Of a stretch of 32,351 bases of DNA, positions 16,344 to 26,661 are shown piece after piece. Source of the DNA: Sulfurovum sp. (GTDB taxonomy: Bacteria; Campylobacterota; Campylobacteria; Campylobacterales; Sulfurovaceae); the NCBI GenBank assembly GCA_027045015.1, contig JALUBF010000039.1, positions 57,681-90,031 on the forward strand, read 5' to 3'. Both the position numbers and the translations under genes were made by a program. Below the pieces are notes generated by a model that did not search any database, was not told the DNA's origin, and was given only the letters and a program-made list of their open reading frames with translations. Within the stretch, counting starts at the first letter, position 1; every line of letters starts with the position of its first letter.

Positions 16344-17542
16344 TACTTTACCTTTACTTTTGCAAATCTTTTTTTACCTACTTGCAAGATATATTCACCA
16401 GCTTCAAGATTTAATTTTTCATCATTTATCTTTTTTTGGTCAATGCTTACAGCATTTTGCTTAATATCACGTCTTGCTTGAGATGTAGATGGTTCTAATT
16501 TAGCATCTACTAACGCTTGACATATCCAAATACCATCTTGCATCTCAAATTCTGCCATATCTGTAGGTATATTTTTCCCTTTAAATACAGAGTTAAACTC
16601 CTCTTTGGCTAGTTTAGCCAACTCTTCATTATGAAATCTTGTAGTTATCTCCAAAGCTAAATTTTCTTTAGCTATCTTAGGGTGAACAGTACGAGTTGAT
16701 ACATCTTTTTTAAGTTGTTCTATATCACTTAAAGATTTTTCACTAAGCAACTCATAGTAACGCCACATCAAATCATCCGATATAGAGAGTACTTTACCAT
16801 ATATATTTTTAGGTTCTTCAGTTACTCCAATGTAATTTCCTAAAGATTTAGACATCTTTTGAACACCATCAAGTCCCTCTAAAATAGGCATCATCATAAC
16901 AGCTTGTTGCTTCTTAAGTCCATAAGCTTTTTGAAGTTGTCTTCCCATAAGAAGATTAAACTTCTGGTCAGTTCCACCTATCTCAATATCGCTTTCAAGA
17001 TGTACAGAGTCATACCCTTGTAGAAGAGGATATATAAACTCACTCACTGCTATAGGTGTATTGGACGCATAACGTTTTGAGAAATCATCACGTTCTAACA
17101 TTCTAGCTACTGTTAAGTTAGATGCCAACTGTAACATACCACCAGCTCCAAGTTTTTCAAGCCAATCATTATTGTAAACAATGGTTGTTTTATTCTCATC
17201 AAGTATCTTAAATGCCTGTTTAGTGTAAGATGTAATATTTTTAATAATATCATCTTTAGTCAATACTTTACGTGTTGCACTTTTACCTGTTGGATCTCCA
17301 ATCATAGCAGTAAAATCACCTATAAGAAACTGTACACGCCCACCAAACTTCTGAAATATTGCCAATTTCTGTAAAAGTACAGTATGCCCAAGATGTAAAT
17401 CGGGAGCTGTAGGGTCAAAACCTGCTTTAACAGTATAGGTAGTACCATCTTCATAATACTTTATTAAAAGCTTCTCAATCGCCTCAATATCTATAATCTC
17501 TGCTGTACCTCTGCTTATCTCTTCTAATGCCTCTTTTATCAT
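16343..17542 (-). CDS. tyrS: Tyrosyl-tRNA synthetase
   Basis: Class I synthetase that charges tRNA(Tyr). The 399 residues carry HLGH at 50-53, GGTDQKFN at 189-196 and KMSKS at 229-233. A C-terminal S4 RNA-binding domain occupies about 340-399 (EPSTSQARRDIKQNAVSID...). The HLGH variant and overall length match the TyrZ-like type. It lies 12 bp downstream of the rel/spoT gene and is coupled to the nitronate monooxygenase gene. Confidence 0.97.
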   Translation of the reverse strand: MIKEALEEISRGTAEIIDIEAIEKLLIKYYEDGTTYTVKAGFDPTAPDLHLGHTVLLQKLAIFQKFGGRVQFLIGDFTAMIGDPTGKSATRKVLTKDDIIKNITSYTKQAFKILDENKTTIVYNNDWLEKLGAGGMLQLASNLTVARMLERDDFSKRYASNTPIAVSEFIYPLLQGYDSVHLESDIEIGGTDQKFNLLMGRQLQKAYGLKKQQAVMMMPILEGLDGVQKMSKSLGNYIGVTEEPKNIYGKVLSISDDLMWRYYELLSEKSLSDIEQLKKDVSTRTVHPKIAKENLALEITTRFHNEELAKLAKEEFNSVFKGKNIPTDMAEFEMQDGIWICQALVDAKLEPSTSQARRDIKQNAVSIDQKKINDEKLNLEAGEYILQVGKKRFAKVKVK

Positions 17543-17554
17543 ATACTTACTTTC

Positions 17555-19705
17555 CTATTTATTATATGCATCATCTAAACTTATTATCTCTATAAGTTTG
17601 ATTTTCTTACTAATTTTATCTTCTAAAATCTGTTTATTTGTCTCTGAAGTTTCAACATCTATTTGACAATATTCAGCCTCTTCAGAGCTATGAATACCAA
17701 GCTCTATGCTTAAAATATTGAGATTAAAATCTGATAATTTATTTAGTAAATCAGCTAAAACACCTTTTCTGTTTTGTAAACTTATAGTCAATCTATATTT
17801 AGATAATTTAGAACCAGCCCAACTCACATAAAGCATCTCTTCATTTTCTAAAATCTTACTATAGGCTTTTTTACAAAGTTTATGATGTATGATAGCCTTA
17901 CCATCTTTATAAAATGCAACTATCTTATCTCCAACTTTAGGGTGACAACAGTAGTCAAACTCTACACCATCTAAATGTCTATTTGTAAAAAATTTAAAAT
18001 GCTCCAACTCTTTTATATGAGGCTGTTTGTAACCCTTTTTTAGGATCTCCCAAAATCGTACCTCTTTTGTCCCAGTATATGTAGCAAGTTTATGTATAAC
18101 CTCTTTAAAATAATCTACTTGAAGAGGTAATTTATAGATACTATTTTGTAAATTTAACTGCTCAATAAGCAACTTAATATCACTACTTTTTTGATTAAAG
18201 AGTGCAGATAATATATTGTATGCACTTAAAGTATCGGTCTTTCTTACTCTTGTACGACAAGCTGAGCGTATGCCATCTTGAGCTTTTGAGGTCTTAACAG
18301 AATCTATCCAAGAGCAGTGAAGATGTATTTTATCATCTTTGATAATCTTTACAATATCACCATTTTTAAGTATTGTAAGTAGTGAACTATTACGCTTATT
18401 GACTAATGCATCTATGGCATTACTTCCCACTTCAGAGTGAACAGCATAGGCAAAGTCTAATGCTGTAGAGTCTTTAGGTAAAGTATAGTAATCACCTTTT
18501 GGAGAAAATACGGTAATATCTTCTGCAAATAGGTCAGACTTAGCAAGTTCATAAAACTCTTCAACTGACTCATTTTGATAATGAAGTGACTCAAGCCACT
18601 GAAGATTTACACTATCTGTTCCACCTTTATACTTCCAGTGAGCTGCTACACCATACTCTGCTAGTCTATGCATCTCTTCTGTACGTATTTGAGCTTCCAA
18701 GATACCATCTTTACTAAAAAGTGTTGTATGAATAGTCTTATATCCATTCTCTTTAGGAACTGCAACATAGTCTTTAAAACGTGAAATCAATGGTATAAAA
18801 CTAAGATGCATAATACCTAAAACTCTATAGCACTCTATAGGCTCTCTAACTATAACACGTACAGCCAACAAATCAAGAACTTCCTCTATACTAACACCTT
18901 TTCTTTGCATCTTCATATAGATGGAGTAGTAGTGTTTAACTCTTCCTTCTACATTAAATTCATCTTCATCAAAACCATTTTGAAGCATATACTTCTTAAT
19001 AGTTTGTATAAATCCGTTAAGTTTTACCTGTAGATTTTGTACATTTGAGTTCATATAGTTATCTATCTTTGCATAATCATTAGGATATATATATTTAAAA
19101 CTCAAATCTTCAAGATAATTTTTTAAGCGAGATATACCCAATCTATGAGCAATAGGTGCATAGACTACTAAAGTCTCTTCAGCTATACGTTTTTGCTTAT
19201 CTGCTCTTAATGCATCAAGAGTTAGCATATTGTGAAGCCTATCACATAGTTTTATAACCAATACTCTTACATCTTTGATTGAGGCTATAAGCATTTTTCT
19301 AAAAGTAAGTGCTGAACCTATAAGCTTCTCATTTGAAGTGCCTACAAGCTCTTCATCACGGATCTCTACAATTTTTGTCAATCCATCAACTAAATGAGCT
19401 ACATCATCACCAAATATATCTCTTAACTCTTCTGAGGTAAAATCTGTATCTTCTACTACATCATGAAGTAATGCAACTTGTACCATTGTTTCATCATTTG
19501 AGATTTTAGCTGTAATTGCTGCTACAAGTATAGGGTGGATTATATAAGGTTCACCACTTTTACGCTTCTGACCATCATGAGCTTTAGTAGCAAGTTCAAA
19601 TGCTTGTTTAGTCAGAGGTAGAGGAGATGCTATCTTACTCCAAAGAAGAGCTTCAGCATCCTCTATGGTATTTATATTTTTAGCCTTGTCTAGAAAAACT
19701 TCCAT
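17555..19705 (-). CDS. spoT: Bifunctional (p)ppGpp synthetase/hydrolase (RelA/SpoT homologue)
   Basis: Makes and degrades the stringent-response alarmone (p)ppGpp. The 716-residue protein has four domains. The HD hydrolase is intact (H43, H57 and H81-D82 in LLHDVVEDTD, with CDRLHNM at 154-160). The synthetase has GRVKHYYSIYMKM at 254-266 and GYKTIHT at 321-327. A TGS domain lies around 390-450 (ITVFSPKGDYYTLPKDSTALDFAYAVHS). A C-terminal ACT domain lies at about 640-716. The synthetase loop reads RFKD (309-312), the RxKD type found in bifunctional enzymes, as opposed to the ExDD type of RelA. It is probably the only long RSH in the cell. It follows rpoZ by 18 bp. Confidence 0.95.
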   Translation of the reverse strand: MEVFLDKAKNINTIEDAEALLWSKIASPLPLTKQAFELATKAHDGQKRKSGEPYIIHPILVAAITAKISNDETMVQVALLHDVVEDTDFTSEELRDIFGDDVAHLVDGLTKIVEIRDEELVGTSNEKLIGSALTFRKMLIASIKDVRVLVIKLCDRLHNMLTLDALRADKQKRIAEETLVVYAPIAHRLGISRLKNYLEDLSFKYIYPNDYAKIDNYMNSNVQNLQVKLNGFIQTIKKYMLQNGFDEDEFNVEGRVKHYYSIYMKMQRKGVSIEEVLDLLAVRVIVREPIECYRVLGIMHLSFIPLISRFKDYVAVPKENGYKTIHTTLFSKDGILEAQIRTEEMHRLAEYGVAAHWKYKGGTDSVNLQWLESLHYQNESVEEFYELAKSDLFAEDITVFSPKGDYYTLPKDSTALDFAYAVHSEVGSNAIDALVNKRNSSLLTILKNGDIVKIIKDDKIHLHCSWIDSVKTSKAQDGIRSACRTRVRKTDTLSAYNILSALFNQKSSDIKLLIEQLNLQNSIYKLPLQVDYFKEVIHKLATYTGTKEVRFWEILKKGYKQPHIKELEHFKFFTNRHLDGVEFDYCCHPKVGDKIVAFYKDGKAIIHHKLCKKAYSKILENEEMLYVSWAGSKLSKYRLTISLQNRKGVLADLLNKLSDFNLNILSIELGIHSSEEAEYCQIDVETSETNKQILEDKISKKIKLIEIISLDDAYNK

Positions 19706-19723
19706 AAAAGAGCCTTTAATTAA

Positions 19724-19930
19724 TTAGTTATCCAAACTTACAATTAATTTACCTTCAGCTATCTCTTGAAGTGCAATATCTGTAAATTTCATATCTGATG
19801 TATCTATATCCAATAGAGATGACTCTCCACTTGAAAGTGCTTCTGCTCTTTTTCCTATAGCATTTGCTAAAAGATATTTATCAAAATCCAATCTTTCCAA
19901 TGCTTTTGCTGTTAACTGTTCTGTTCTCAT
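19724..19930 (-). CDS. rpoZ: RNA polymerase omega subunit
   Basis: Small subunit that helps RNA polymerase assemble around beta-prime. The 68-residue protein starts MRTEQLTAKALERLDFDKYLLANAIGKRAEALSSG, the conserved first helices, and includes the TDIALQEIAEGKL segment. It lies between pyrH and spoT, the usual place in this phylum. In some bacteria omega contributes to the ppGpp site, and the rpoZ-spoT pairing is in line with that. Confidence 0.93.
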   Translation of the reverse strand: MRTEQLTAKALERLDFDKYLLANAIGKRAEALSSGESSLLDIDTSDMKFTDIALQEIAEGKLIVSLDN

Positions 19931-19955
19931 ATTTTTCCTTTAAAATCTATTTATT

Positions 19956-20672
<717 letters not shown>

Positions 20673-20689
20673 TCATATATAATTTATTG

Positions 20690-20702
20690 ATTATATCCAA
20701 AG
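20690..20702 (-). promoter_or_regulatory. Putative promoter of the pyrH-rpoZ-spoT-tyrS operon
   Basis: The minus strand reads CTTTGGATATAAT ending at 20690, 27 bp upstream of pyrH. It shares the TTGGnTATAAT form with the rplU, ABC-F and serB promoters. Confidence 0.55.
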
Positions 20703-20749
20703 GTTGGTTAGGAGGGGTTGAAAACAATATTTAAAAGAGTCTAAAATAT

Positions 20750-21376
20750 CTACTCAATAACCTTAAGAACTTCTCTTAAATCTTTAATATCAATACAATG
20801 TGTTGCTGCCTCTTTTAAGATAGATTTACCACAAAATGCTACTCTTGTATCGGCATAGGCAAACATACTAAGGTCATTGGCTCCATCTCCTACTACAAGT
20901 GTATCTTTTCTATCTATATCCAATAAATTTTGAAGACGTACTATCATATCGCCTTTAGCATCTGAGTACATCATCTCCCCACCTACAGCACCTGTAAGTA
21001 CTCCATCTTCACTATGAAGAAAGTTAGAAAAATCTGCACTAATACCAAGTTTTTTACAAAACGGCTCTGTTGCCTCTCTAAATCCTCCAGAAAAGCACAC
21101 AACAATGTATCCTTGTGCCTGAAGTCCTTCTACAACCTCTTTTGCTCCATTCATAACTGGTAGATTTTTACAAATCTCTTCTACTTTTGTTTTAGGTAAA
21201 CCTTTAAGCAAAGATACACGCTCTACCAAAGAGGTATAGAAGTCTAACTCTCCTGCCATTGCTCTATTGGTGATGGCTACTATTTTCTCTTTTAAGCCAA
21301 GAACTTCTGCAAAAAAGTCAATGGTCTCTCCGTCCATAAGTGTTGAGTCAAAGTCAAAGACTGCTAGTTTAGACAT
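20750..21376 (-). CDS. serB: Phosphoserine phosphatase
   Basis: Dephosphorylates phosphoserine in the last step of serine synthesis. The 208-residue HAD-family protein has motif I FDFDSTLMDGE with Asp8 and Asp10, motif II CFSGGFREATEPF near 94-106, and motif III GDGANDLSM near 162-170. It lacks an N-terminal ACT domain, as usual for the short bacterial form. It is transcribed away from the MTHFR-family gene. Confidence 0.93.
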   Translation of the reverse strand: MSKLAVFDFDSTLMDGETIDFFAEVLGLKEKIVAITNRAMAGELDFYTSLVERVSLLKGLPKTKVEEICKNLPVMNGAKEVVEGLQAQGYIVVCFSGGFREATEPFCKKLGISADFSNFLHSEDGVLTGAVGGEMMYSDAKGDMIVRLQNLLDIDRKDTLVVGDGANDLSMFAYADTRVAFCGKSILKEAATHCIDIKDLREVLKVIE

Positions 21377-21406
21377 ATGCGTACCTCTATGTATAATTTT
21401 GATAGA

Positions 21407-21419
21407 ATTATAACCAATA
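21407..21419 (-). promoter_or_regulatory. Putative promoter of serB
   Basis: The minus strand reads TTATTGGTTATAAT, with the -10 box at 21407-21412, about 31 bp upstream of the serB ATG. Confidence 0.5.
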
Positions 21420-21440
21420 AAATAAAAAAGAGAATTTAAT

Positions 21441-22367
21441 ATGTTTGAAAAATTTTGTGATGTTCTTTGCCTTGAAAAAGAGTTTATTACTGTTGAAGTA
21501 AACCCACCTCATGGTGCTTCTATAGATACAATTATTGAAGATATAAAAAAGTATGATTTACAAGATAAAGTAACAGGTTTTTCTTGTACAGATAACCCCC
21601 TAGCAAAGCTAAAAATGTCTGGTGTTTTATCTGCTATAAAGATACAACAGACATTGGGTAAGCCTGTTATTGCTACGATGAGTATGAGAGATAAAAATAA
21701 ACTCTCACTACAATCAAGCCTACTTGGAGCCAATGATTTTAATCTAAGATGTATTCTAGCTCTTACTGGTGACCCAGCAAAGTTATCTGACCAACCTGAT
21801 GTTAAAGGAGTTCTTGAACGTGACTCTACATTACTCCTAAGTATCATTCATCACCTCAACAAAGGTGTGGACTATAGCAACAAAGCTCTAAACCCTGCAC
21901 CAAAACCCATCTATCCTTTTGCTGTAAGTAACTCATATGCAAAAGATATGAATAGCATTAAAAAACGTATGATAAAAAAGCTAAACTATGGAGCTAGAGC
22001 CATCATAACTCAACCTGTATATAATTTAGACAATGCCAAAGAGTTATTGTCCATTTTTAAAGAGGCAAAAGAAGTTAGCATAAGAGATACAGCAAAAGAG
22101 GCTCATCTTGTTTTAGGTCAATTCCCTATAGTATCAGCTAGAACTGCAAATTTCATTGACGATAAAGTACCAGGTATAAAAGTACCTAAAGATATTATAG
22201 ATGAGATGAACTTAGCCTCTATGGACGGTGTAGAGAAAGAGCGTGAAGTTGGTTTCAATATCTCTAAAAAGATTTTTGATGAAATTATGCAAGAGCATGG
22301 AAAAGTACATCTAATGACACATAATCGTTTTGATCTATGTTCTGAGCTAATAGGAGAGAGGATGTAA
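21441..22367 (+). CDS. Methylenetetrahydrofolate reductase family protein
   Basis: FAD-dependent TIM-barrel proteins of this family reduce 5,10-methylene-THF to 5-methyl-THF, the methyl donor for methionine. The 308 residues show the expected pieces: FITVEVNPPHGAS near 16-28 (substrate Glu), FSCTDNPLAKLKMS near 47-60, ILALTGDPAKL near 105-115 and ARAIITQPVYN near 185-195. It is more divergent than enterobacterial MetF, so I leave the symbol blank. A second, more canonical MetF may exist elsewhere. It converges with comF with only 2 bp between the stop codons. Confidence 0.82.
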   Translation: MFEKFCDVLCLEKEFITVEVNPPHGASIDTIIEDIKKYDLQDKVTGFSCTDNPLAKLKMSGVLSAIKIQQTLGKPVIATMSMRDKNKLSLQSSLLGANDFNLRCILALTGDPAKLSDQPDVKGVLERDSTLLLSIIHHLNKGVDYSNKALNPAPKPIYPFAVSNSYAKDMNSIKKRMIKKLNYGARAIITQPVYNLDNAKELLSIFKEAKEVSIRDTAKEAHLVLGQFPIVSARTANFIDDKVPGIKVPKDIIDEMNLASMDGVEKEREVGFNISKKIFDEIMQEHGKVHLMTHNRFDLCSELIGERM

Positions 22368-22369
22368 TC

Positions 22370-22945
22370 TTATTCATCGACATCAGCCAAAGTGAGTGCG
22401 AAAAGTACATTTACTCCATTGTTAGATAGAACTTTATGAGCCTCTTGTAGTGTTATGCCTGTAGTTATAATGTCATCTACCAAGATAGCATCTATATCTT
22501 TTTTGCCAGTGTATCTAAAATTGCGAGGATTAGTTAATCTAAACTGCAAATCTTTTCCTGAGTAGTTTACTCTATTTTCTGCTAAGAGTGATGAGTGTAG
22601 AGGTTTTGAAGTTTTAGTTTTCATAGATTCAGTAAGTATTGCTACATGCGAATAGCCACTTTTTACATATTCATCTACTCCTATAATATATACATCTCCT
22701 ATATCATTTTCCACAAACTCCTCCATAAAAGGCTTCAATATCATATCTGCCAATGCCTTATAGATACGATATCCCTCTGGTTTATGTTTGGTAAGAAGTA
22801 GTGGTTCAACTGTTTTATATTTATAAAAAGAGATAACATCTAAAGTACCAATCTCTCTAGTAGATGTATTGGGGACAAATATACTCTCTCTACACTCTTT
22901 ACATATTATGGAAAAACTCAATTTGGCACAAGAGTAACAACGCAT
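22370..22945 (-). CDS. comF: ComF family phosphoribosyltransferase-like protein
   Basis: ComF proteins are linked to uptake of single-stranded DNA in natural transformation. The 191 residues start with a zinc-ribbon (C3, C6, C15, C18 in MRCYSCAK...ICKEC). They end in a type I phosphoribosyltransferase domain with the PRPP loop AILVDDIITTG near 153-163. Length is slightly below the family norm of about 200-240. It is the last gene of the lepA-NifX-like-CopD-like-comF run, 7 bp after its neighbour. Confidence 0.88.
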   Translation of the reverse strand: MRCYSCAKLSFSIICKECRESIFVPNTSTREIGTLDVISFYKYKTVEPLLLTKHKPEGYRIYKALADMILKPFMEEFVENDIGDVYIIGVDEYVKSGYSHVAILTESMKTKTSKPLHSSLLAENRVNYSGKDLQFRLTNPRNFRYTGKKDIDAILVDDIITTGITLQEAHKVLSNNGVNVLFALTLADVDE

Positions 22946-22952
22946 TTATGAG

Positions 22953-23399
22953 TTATAGTATATTTCTAATTACCATTGCATAGTGTAATACAAAAAGATT
23001 TAGAAAGAAGATAAGCATAGATGATGCTCTTGATATAAAATGTTGTAGTGGTGTACGCTCTACATTATTTGTTTTAAGAGCTATAAAAAAGTGTACAACT
23101 GTTACCATAAGTAAAACCAAAACTATCAAAAGTTTTGTACGTAAAGCATCTATTAGCGTAGAGTTATCTTGTGTAAATAGAAGCTTTATCAATCCATCAC
23201 CTACAATCATATATGTACCACTTAAAAGTAAAAAAACAAGTGCTACCAACTCAAAGTAACCAAATATTGGTCCAATATGAGGATATACTGACTTTTGAGC
23301 CTCTTTATCTCTCATACTTACACCAAGTACAAACATAAAAATAGAACCACCTATCCAAGAGATAGCTGCCAAGATATGTATGTGTAGTGCTATGCCCAT
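22953..23399 (-). CDS. CopD-like integral membrane protein
   Basis: A 148-residue membrane protein with four predicted transmembrane helices at about 3-25, 47-68, 87-108 and 120-145. The start MGIALHIHILAAISWIGGSIF has the H-x-H...W-x-GG pattern seen in the CopD/YcnJ-like and related haem or copper membrane families. The function is unproven. Its start shares a base with the end of the NifX-like gene, so the two are coupled. Confidence 0.7.
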   Translation of the reverse strand: MGIALHIHILAAISWIGGSIFMFVLGVSMRDKEAQKSVYPHIGPIFGYFELVALVFLLLSGTYMIVGDGLIKLLFTQDNSTLIDALRTKLLIVLVLLMVTVVHFFIALKTNNVERTPLQHFISRASSMLIFFLNLFVLHYAMVIRNIL

Positions 23400-23761
23400 T
23401 AGTTAAACTTATCTTTATTGTGATGACCCATAGTACAGTAATGCTTTGCATTCTCATCGGTAATCAATATAAGTTCATCTGGATTTATATGAGTATAGAA
23501 CTCTATATCTTCTGAAATAAGATATAGATCTATATTCAACTTTTTTAGCTTTAAATAAGTTTTGTAACCTAAAGATTTTACATATAATTTATCTACATCA
23601 TATTTTTTAAAATTTTCAAAAAATAGTGTAGATTTATCTGCTTTAAAATGGTTCTCTTGTACTAAGATTCCACTTTTAGGGTCTATAAAGACAAACATAG
23701 GTGCTTTTCTAAACCCATTTGCTATAGTTTTTTCATCACTTTTAACAGGTATAACTATCAT
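23399..23761 (-). CDS. NifX/NifB C-domain-like protein
   Basis: A 120-residue protein starting MIVIPVKSDEKTIANGFRKAPMFVFIDPKSG, which resembles the ribonuclease-H-like fold of the dinitrogenase iron-molybdenum cofactor family (NifX, NafY, NifB C-terminus). No nitrogenase genes are nearby, and non-nitrogenase members are common. A His/Cys-rich C-terminus (HYCTMGHHNKDKF) could bind a metal. It lies 2 bp after lepA in the same direction and overlaps the CopD-like gene. Confidence 0.6.
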   Translation of the reverse strand: MIVIPVKSDEKTIANGFRKAPMFVFIDPKSGILVQENHFKADKSTLFFENFKKYDVDKLYVKSLGYKTYLKLKKLNIDLYLISEDIEFYTHINPDELILITDENAKHYCTMGHHNKDKFN

Positions 23762-23763
23762 AA

Positions 23764-25575
23764 TTAACTATCCAACTTCAATACTGCCATAAATGCCTCT
23801 TGTGGCACTTGAACTTTACCTATAGACTTCATACGTTTCTTCCCTGCTTTTTGTTTCTCCAAAAGTTTACGTTTACGTGTAATATCACCACCATAACACT
23901 TTGCAGTAACATTTTTACCCATAGATTTTACATTTGAACGAGCTATAACATCATTTCCAATACTAGCTTGGATAGCTACTTCAAAAAGTTGTCGAGGTAT
24001 AAGCTCTTTTAGCTGTGCAACAAATGCAAGTCCACGAGTACGAGCTTTATCACGAGGCACAATAATAGATAGAGAATCAACTATATCTCCAGCTACACGA
24101 ATATCTAGTTTTACCAAATCCCCTACTCTAAAACCTATAGGTTCATAATCAAAACTTGCGTACCCTTTTGTAGTAGATTTTAACTTATCATAAAAATCCA
24201 TTACTATCTCATTCATAGGAATATCATACTCTAAAAGTACACGAGTTTCATTGAGATAATCCATCTTTATCTGAACACCACGTCTGTCATTTAGAAGTTT
24301 TATAAGATTACCCAAATACTCTTGAGGTGTTAAGATAGTAGCTTTAACATATGGTTCATAAATAATATCTATCTTTTGAGGTTCAGGTAGTTCAGATGGA
24401 TTTTGTATCTCTAACTCCTCACCATTTGTCTGTTTAACTCTATAGACAACTGTTGGAGCTGTTGCGATTAGGTCAAGATTGAACTCCCGTTCTAAACGCT
24501 CTTTGATAACCTCCATATGAAGCATACCTAAAAAACCTGTCCTAAAACCAGAGCCAAGAGCCATAGAACTTTCAGGTTCAAAAGATAGTGAAGAGTCATT
24601 TAGTTTTAGCTTGTTTAGTGCATCACGCAAATCTTCAAATCTATCTGTCTCTATAGGGTAGATACCTGCAAATACAAAAGGTTTTGCTGGTTCAAATCCA
24701 CCAATAATCTCCGATGTTGGATTTTTAGCATCGGTTATAGTATCACCAACCTGAAGACCTTCAACTGTCTTAAGCCCAGTAACAACAATGCCAACTTCAC
24801 CTGTGCGTATCTCATCTGTTTTAATGGGAGCTATGGGGTTAGGATACATCAAATCAAGAACCTGATGCTCCTCTTTTGTACCCATAATCTTAATCATCTG
24901 ACGCTTTTTAATACTTCCTTCAAAAACACGAACAAGTGCCAATGCTCCTAAATAGTTATCGAACCAAGAGTCATAAATAAGTGCTTTTGCTGGAGCATCA
25001 ATGTTACCAGTAGGTGCAGGAATACGCTCAACTATAGAGTCTATAAGTTCAGCTACACCTACTCCTGTCTTAGCAGATACAAGATTGTGTTCTGTAGCAT
25101 CAATGCCTATCGCCTCTTCAAGTTCTGTAAGTACTCTATCTGGATCGGCAGCTGGAAGGTCTATCTTGTTTACAACAGGAAGCAACTCTAAATCATTCTC
25201 TATAGCAATGTAAACATTAGCTATAGTTTGAGCCTCTACACCTTGAGCAGCATCTACAATGAGTAATGCCCCCTCACAAGATGCCAAAGAGCGACTCACC
25301 TCATAAGAGAAGTCAACGTGACCTGGAGTGTCTATGAGATTTAGTATATAGTGTTCACCATCTTTAACATAGTCAAGACGTACAGATTGAGCTTTAATGG
25401 TAATACCACGCTCTTTTTCAATATCCATAGTATCCATAACTTGTGCAGACATCTGTCTGTCACTTACTGCTCCACACTCTTGTATGATACGATCAGCCAA
25501 AGTTGACTTACCATGGTCAATATGTGCGATAATAGAGAAATTACGTATATTTTGTTGAGGTACTTTATTTGCCAA
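23764..25575 (-). CDS. lepA: Elongation factor 4 (LepA)
   Basis: Translational GTPase that acts on the ribosome, probably during initiation or back-translocation under stress. The 603 residues are full length. G1 AHIDHGKST is at 17-25; the switch region [14 protein letters not shown]3 DTPGHVDF and G4 NKIDLP follow. The LepA-specific C-terminal domain ends with the conserved [21 protein letters not shown]-type tail. The start at 25575 is preceded by AAGGAAATAA. Confidence 0.97.
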   Translation of the reverse strand: MANKVPQQNIRNFSIIAHIDHGKSTLADRIIQECGAVSDRQMSAQVMDTMDIEKERGITIKAQSVRLDYVKDGEHYILNLIDTPGHVDFSYEVSRSLASCEGALLIVDAAQGVEAQTIANVYIAIENDLELLPVVNKIDLPAADPDRVLTELEEAIGIDATEHNLVSAKTGVGVAELIDSIVERIPAPTGNIDAPAKALIYDSWFDNYLGALALVRVFEGSIKKRQMIKIMGTKEEHQVLDLMYPNPIAPIKTDEIRTGEVGIVVTGLKTVEGLQVGDTITDAKNPTSEIIGGFEPAKPFVFAGIYPIETDRFEDLRDALNKLKLNDSSLSFEPESSMALGSGFRTGFLGMLHMEVIKERLEREFNLDLIATAPTVVYRVKQTNGEELEIQNPSELPEPQKIDIIYEPYVKATILTPQEYLGNLIKLLNDRRGVQIKMDYLNETRVLLEYDIPMNEIVMDFYDKLKSTTKGYASFDYEPIGFRVGDLVKLDIRVAGDIVDSLSIIVPRDKARTRGLAFVAQLKELIPRQLFEVAIQASIGNDVIARSNVKSMGKNVTAKCYGGDITRKRKLLEKQKAGKKRMKSIGKVQVPQEAFMAVLKLDS

Positions 25576-25607
25576 GTTATTTCCTTGTATAGAAGAGGAT
25601 TTTTAGA

Positions 25608-25632
25608 TACCTCTATGACAAGCATAGAGGTA
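25608..25632. repeat. Perfect 10-bp inverted repeat between prs and lepA
   Basis: TACCTCTATG, loop ACAAG, CATAGAGGTA, lying 8 bp after the prs stop. On the minus strand it is followed by TCTAAAAATCC, not by a T-run, so it is not a classical intrinsic terminator for prs. It may stabilise the prs mRNA end or be a processing stem. Confidence 0.5.
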
Positions 25633-25640
25633 ATATATTG

Positions 25641-26576
25641 TTAGTTAGTTTCAAAGAGTGAATTTACACTCTCATTGTTGATTACTCTTCTTATAACTTC
25701 TCCGAGCATAGAAGCTGTAGAGAGTACTTTTATCTTGCTAGATATCTTTTTCATAGGAATAGTATTGGCAACAACCAACTCATCTAATGCACCATTTTCT
25801 ATGCGTTCAAATGCAGGACCTGAAAGAACTGGGTGTGTACAACAAGCCATTACAGAGGTAGCACCCAAATCTTTAAGGGCTTTTGCTCCGTGTGTCATAG
25901 TTCCAGCTGTATCAACCATATCGTCTATTAAGATAACATCTTTACCTTCAACATCACCTATGACATTCATAACTTCTGATTCATTTGCTTTTTCTCTACG
26001 TTTATCAACTATAACCATATCTAAACCTAGTTTAGTTGCAAAGTATCTAGCACGAGCAACACCACCAATATCTGGAGATGCAATAACTGGATTTTTAAAG
26101 TTTTTTGCCTTAATATAATCCATAAATAAGATAGCACCATATAGGTTATCTACAGGAATATCAAAAAAACCTTGGATTTGAGATGCGTGAAGATCAACTG
26201 TTACCATACGAGTAATACCTGCTGTCTCCATAAGGTTGGCTACAAGTTTAGCAGAGATTGGTACACGTGGAGCTGCTTTTCTATCTTGTCTAGCATATCC
26301 GTAGTATGGAACAACAGCAGTAATCGACTTAGCAGATGAACGTTTAAGGGCATCTGTCATAATAAGCAGTTCCATCAAATTTGCATTGGCAGGTGCTGAA
26401 GTTGGTTGAATGATAAATACATCTTTACCACGTACAGACTCTGCAATCTGTACAGATATTTCACCATCAGAAAAACGATTTATTTTTGCTTCACTTAGAG
26501 GCATTTCAAGGTAAGTTGCTATCTCATTAGCAAGCTCGGGGTTTGATGTTCCAGAAAAAAGCATATATCCACTCAT
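25641..26576 (-). CDS. prs: Ribose-phosphate pyrophosphokinase
   Basis: Makes PRPP from ribose 5-phosphate and ATP for nucleotides, histidine and tryptophan. The 311 residues have DGEISVQIAESVRGKDVFIIQ near 37-57, the metal site VTVDLHASQIQGFF near 127-140, SPDIGGVARARYFA near 168-181 and the PRPP loop DVILIDDMVDTAGT near 214-227. It lies upstream of lepA in the same direction. Confidence 0.97.
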   Translation of the reverse strand: MSGYMLFSGTSNPELANEIATYLEMPLSEAKINRFSDGEISVQIAESVRGKDVFIIQPTSAPANANLMELLIMTDALKRSSAKSITAVVPYYGYARQDRKAAPRVPISAKLVANLMETAGITRMVTVDLHASQIQGFFDIPVDNLYGAILFMDYIKAKNFKNPVIASPDIGGVARARYFATKLGLDMVIVDKRREKANESEVMNVIGDVEGKDVILIDDMVDTAGTMTHGAKALKDLGATSVMACCTHPVLSGPAFERIENGALDELVVANTIPMKKISSKIKVLSTASMLGEVIRRVINNESVNSLFETN

Positions 26577-26609
26577 AATGTAACCTTATTGTTATAATTT
26601 AATAGGCGT

Positions 26610-26615
26610 ATTTTA
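26610..26615 (-). promoter_or_regulatory. Putative -10 box for prs
   Basis: The minus strand reads TTTGTGTAAAAT: a TAAAAT -10 box with a TGn extension, 34 bp upstream of the ATG. Confidence 0.4.
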
Positions 26616-26661
26616 CACAAATCTTGTTAAAAAGGGGTTTTAAAGCCTTTGAGTATTACAC

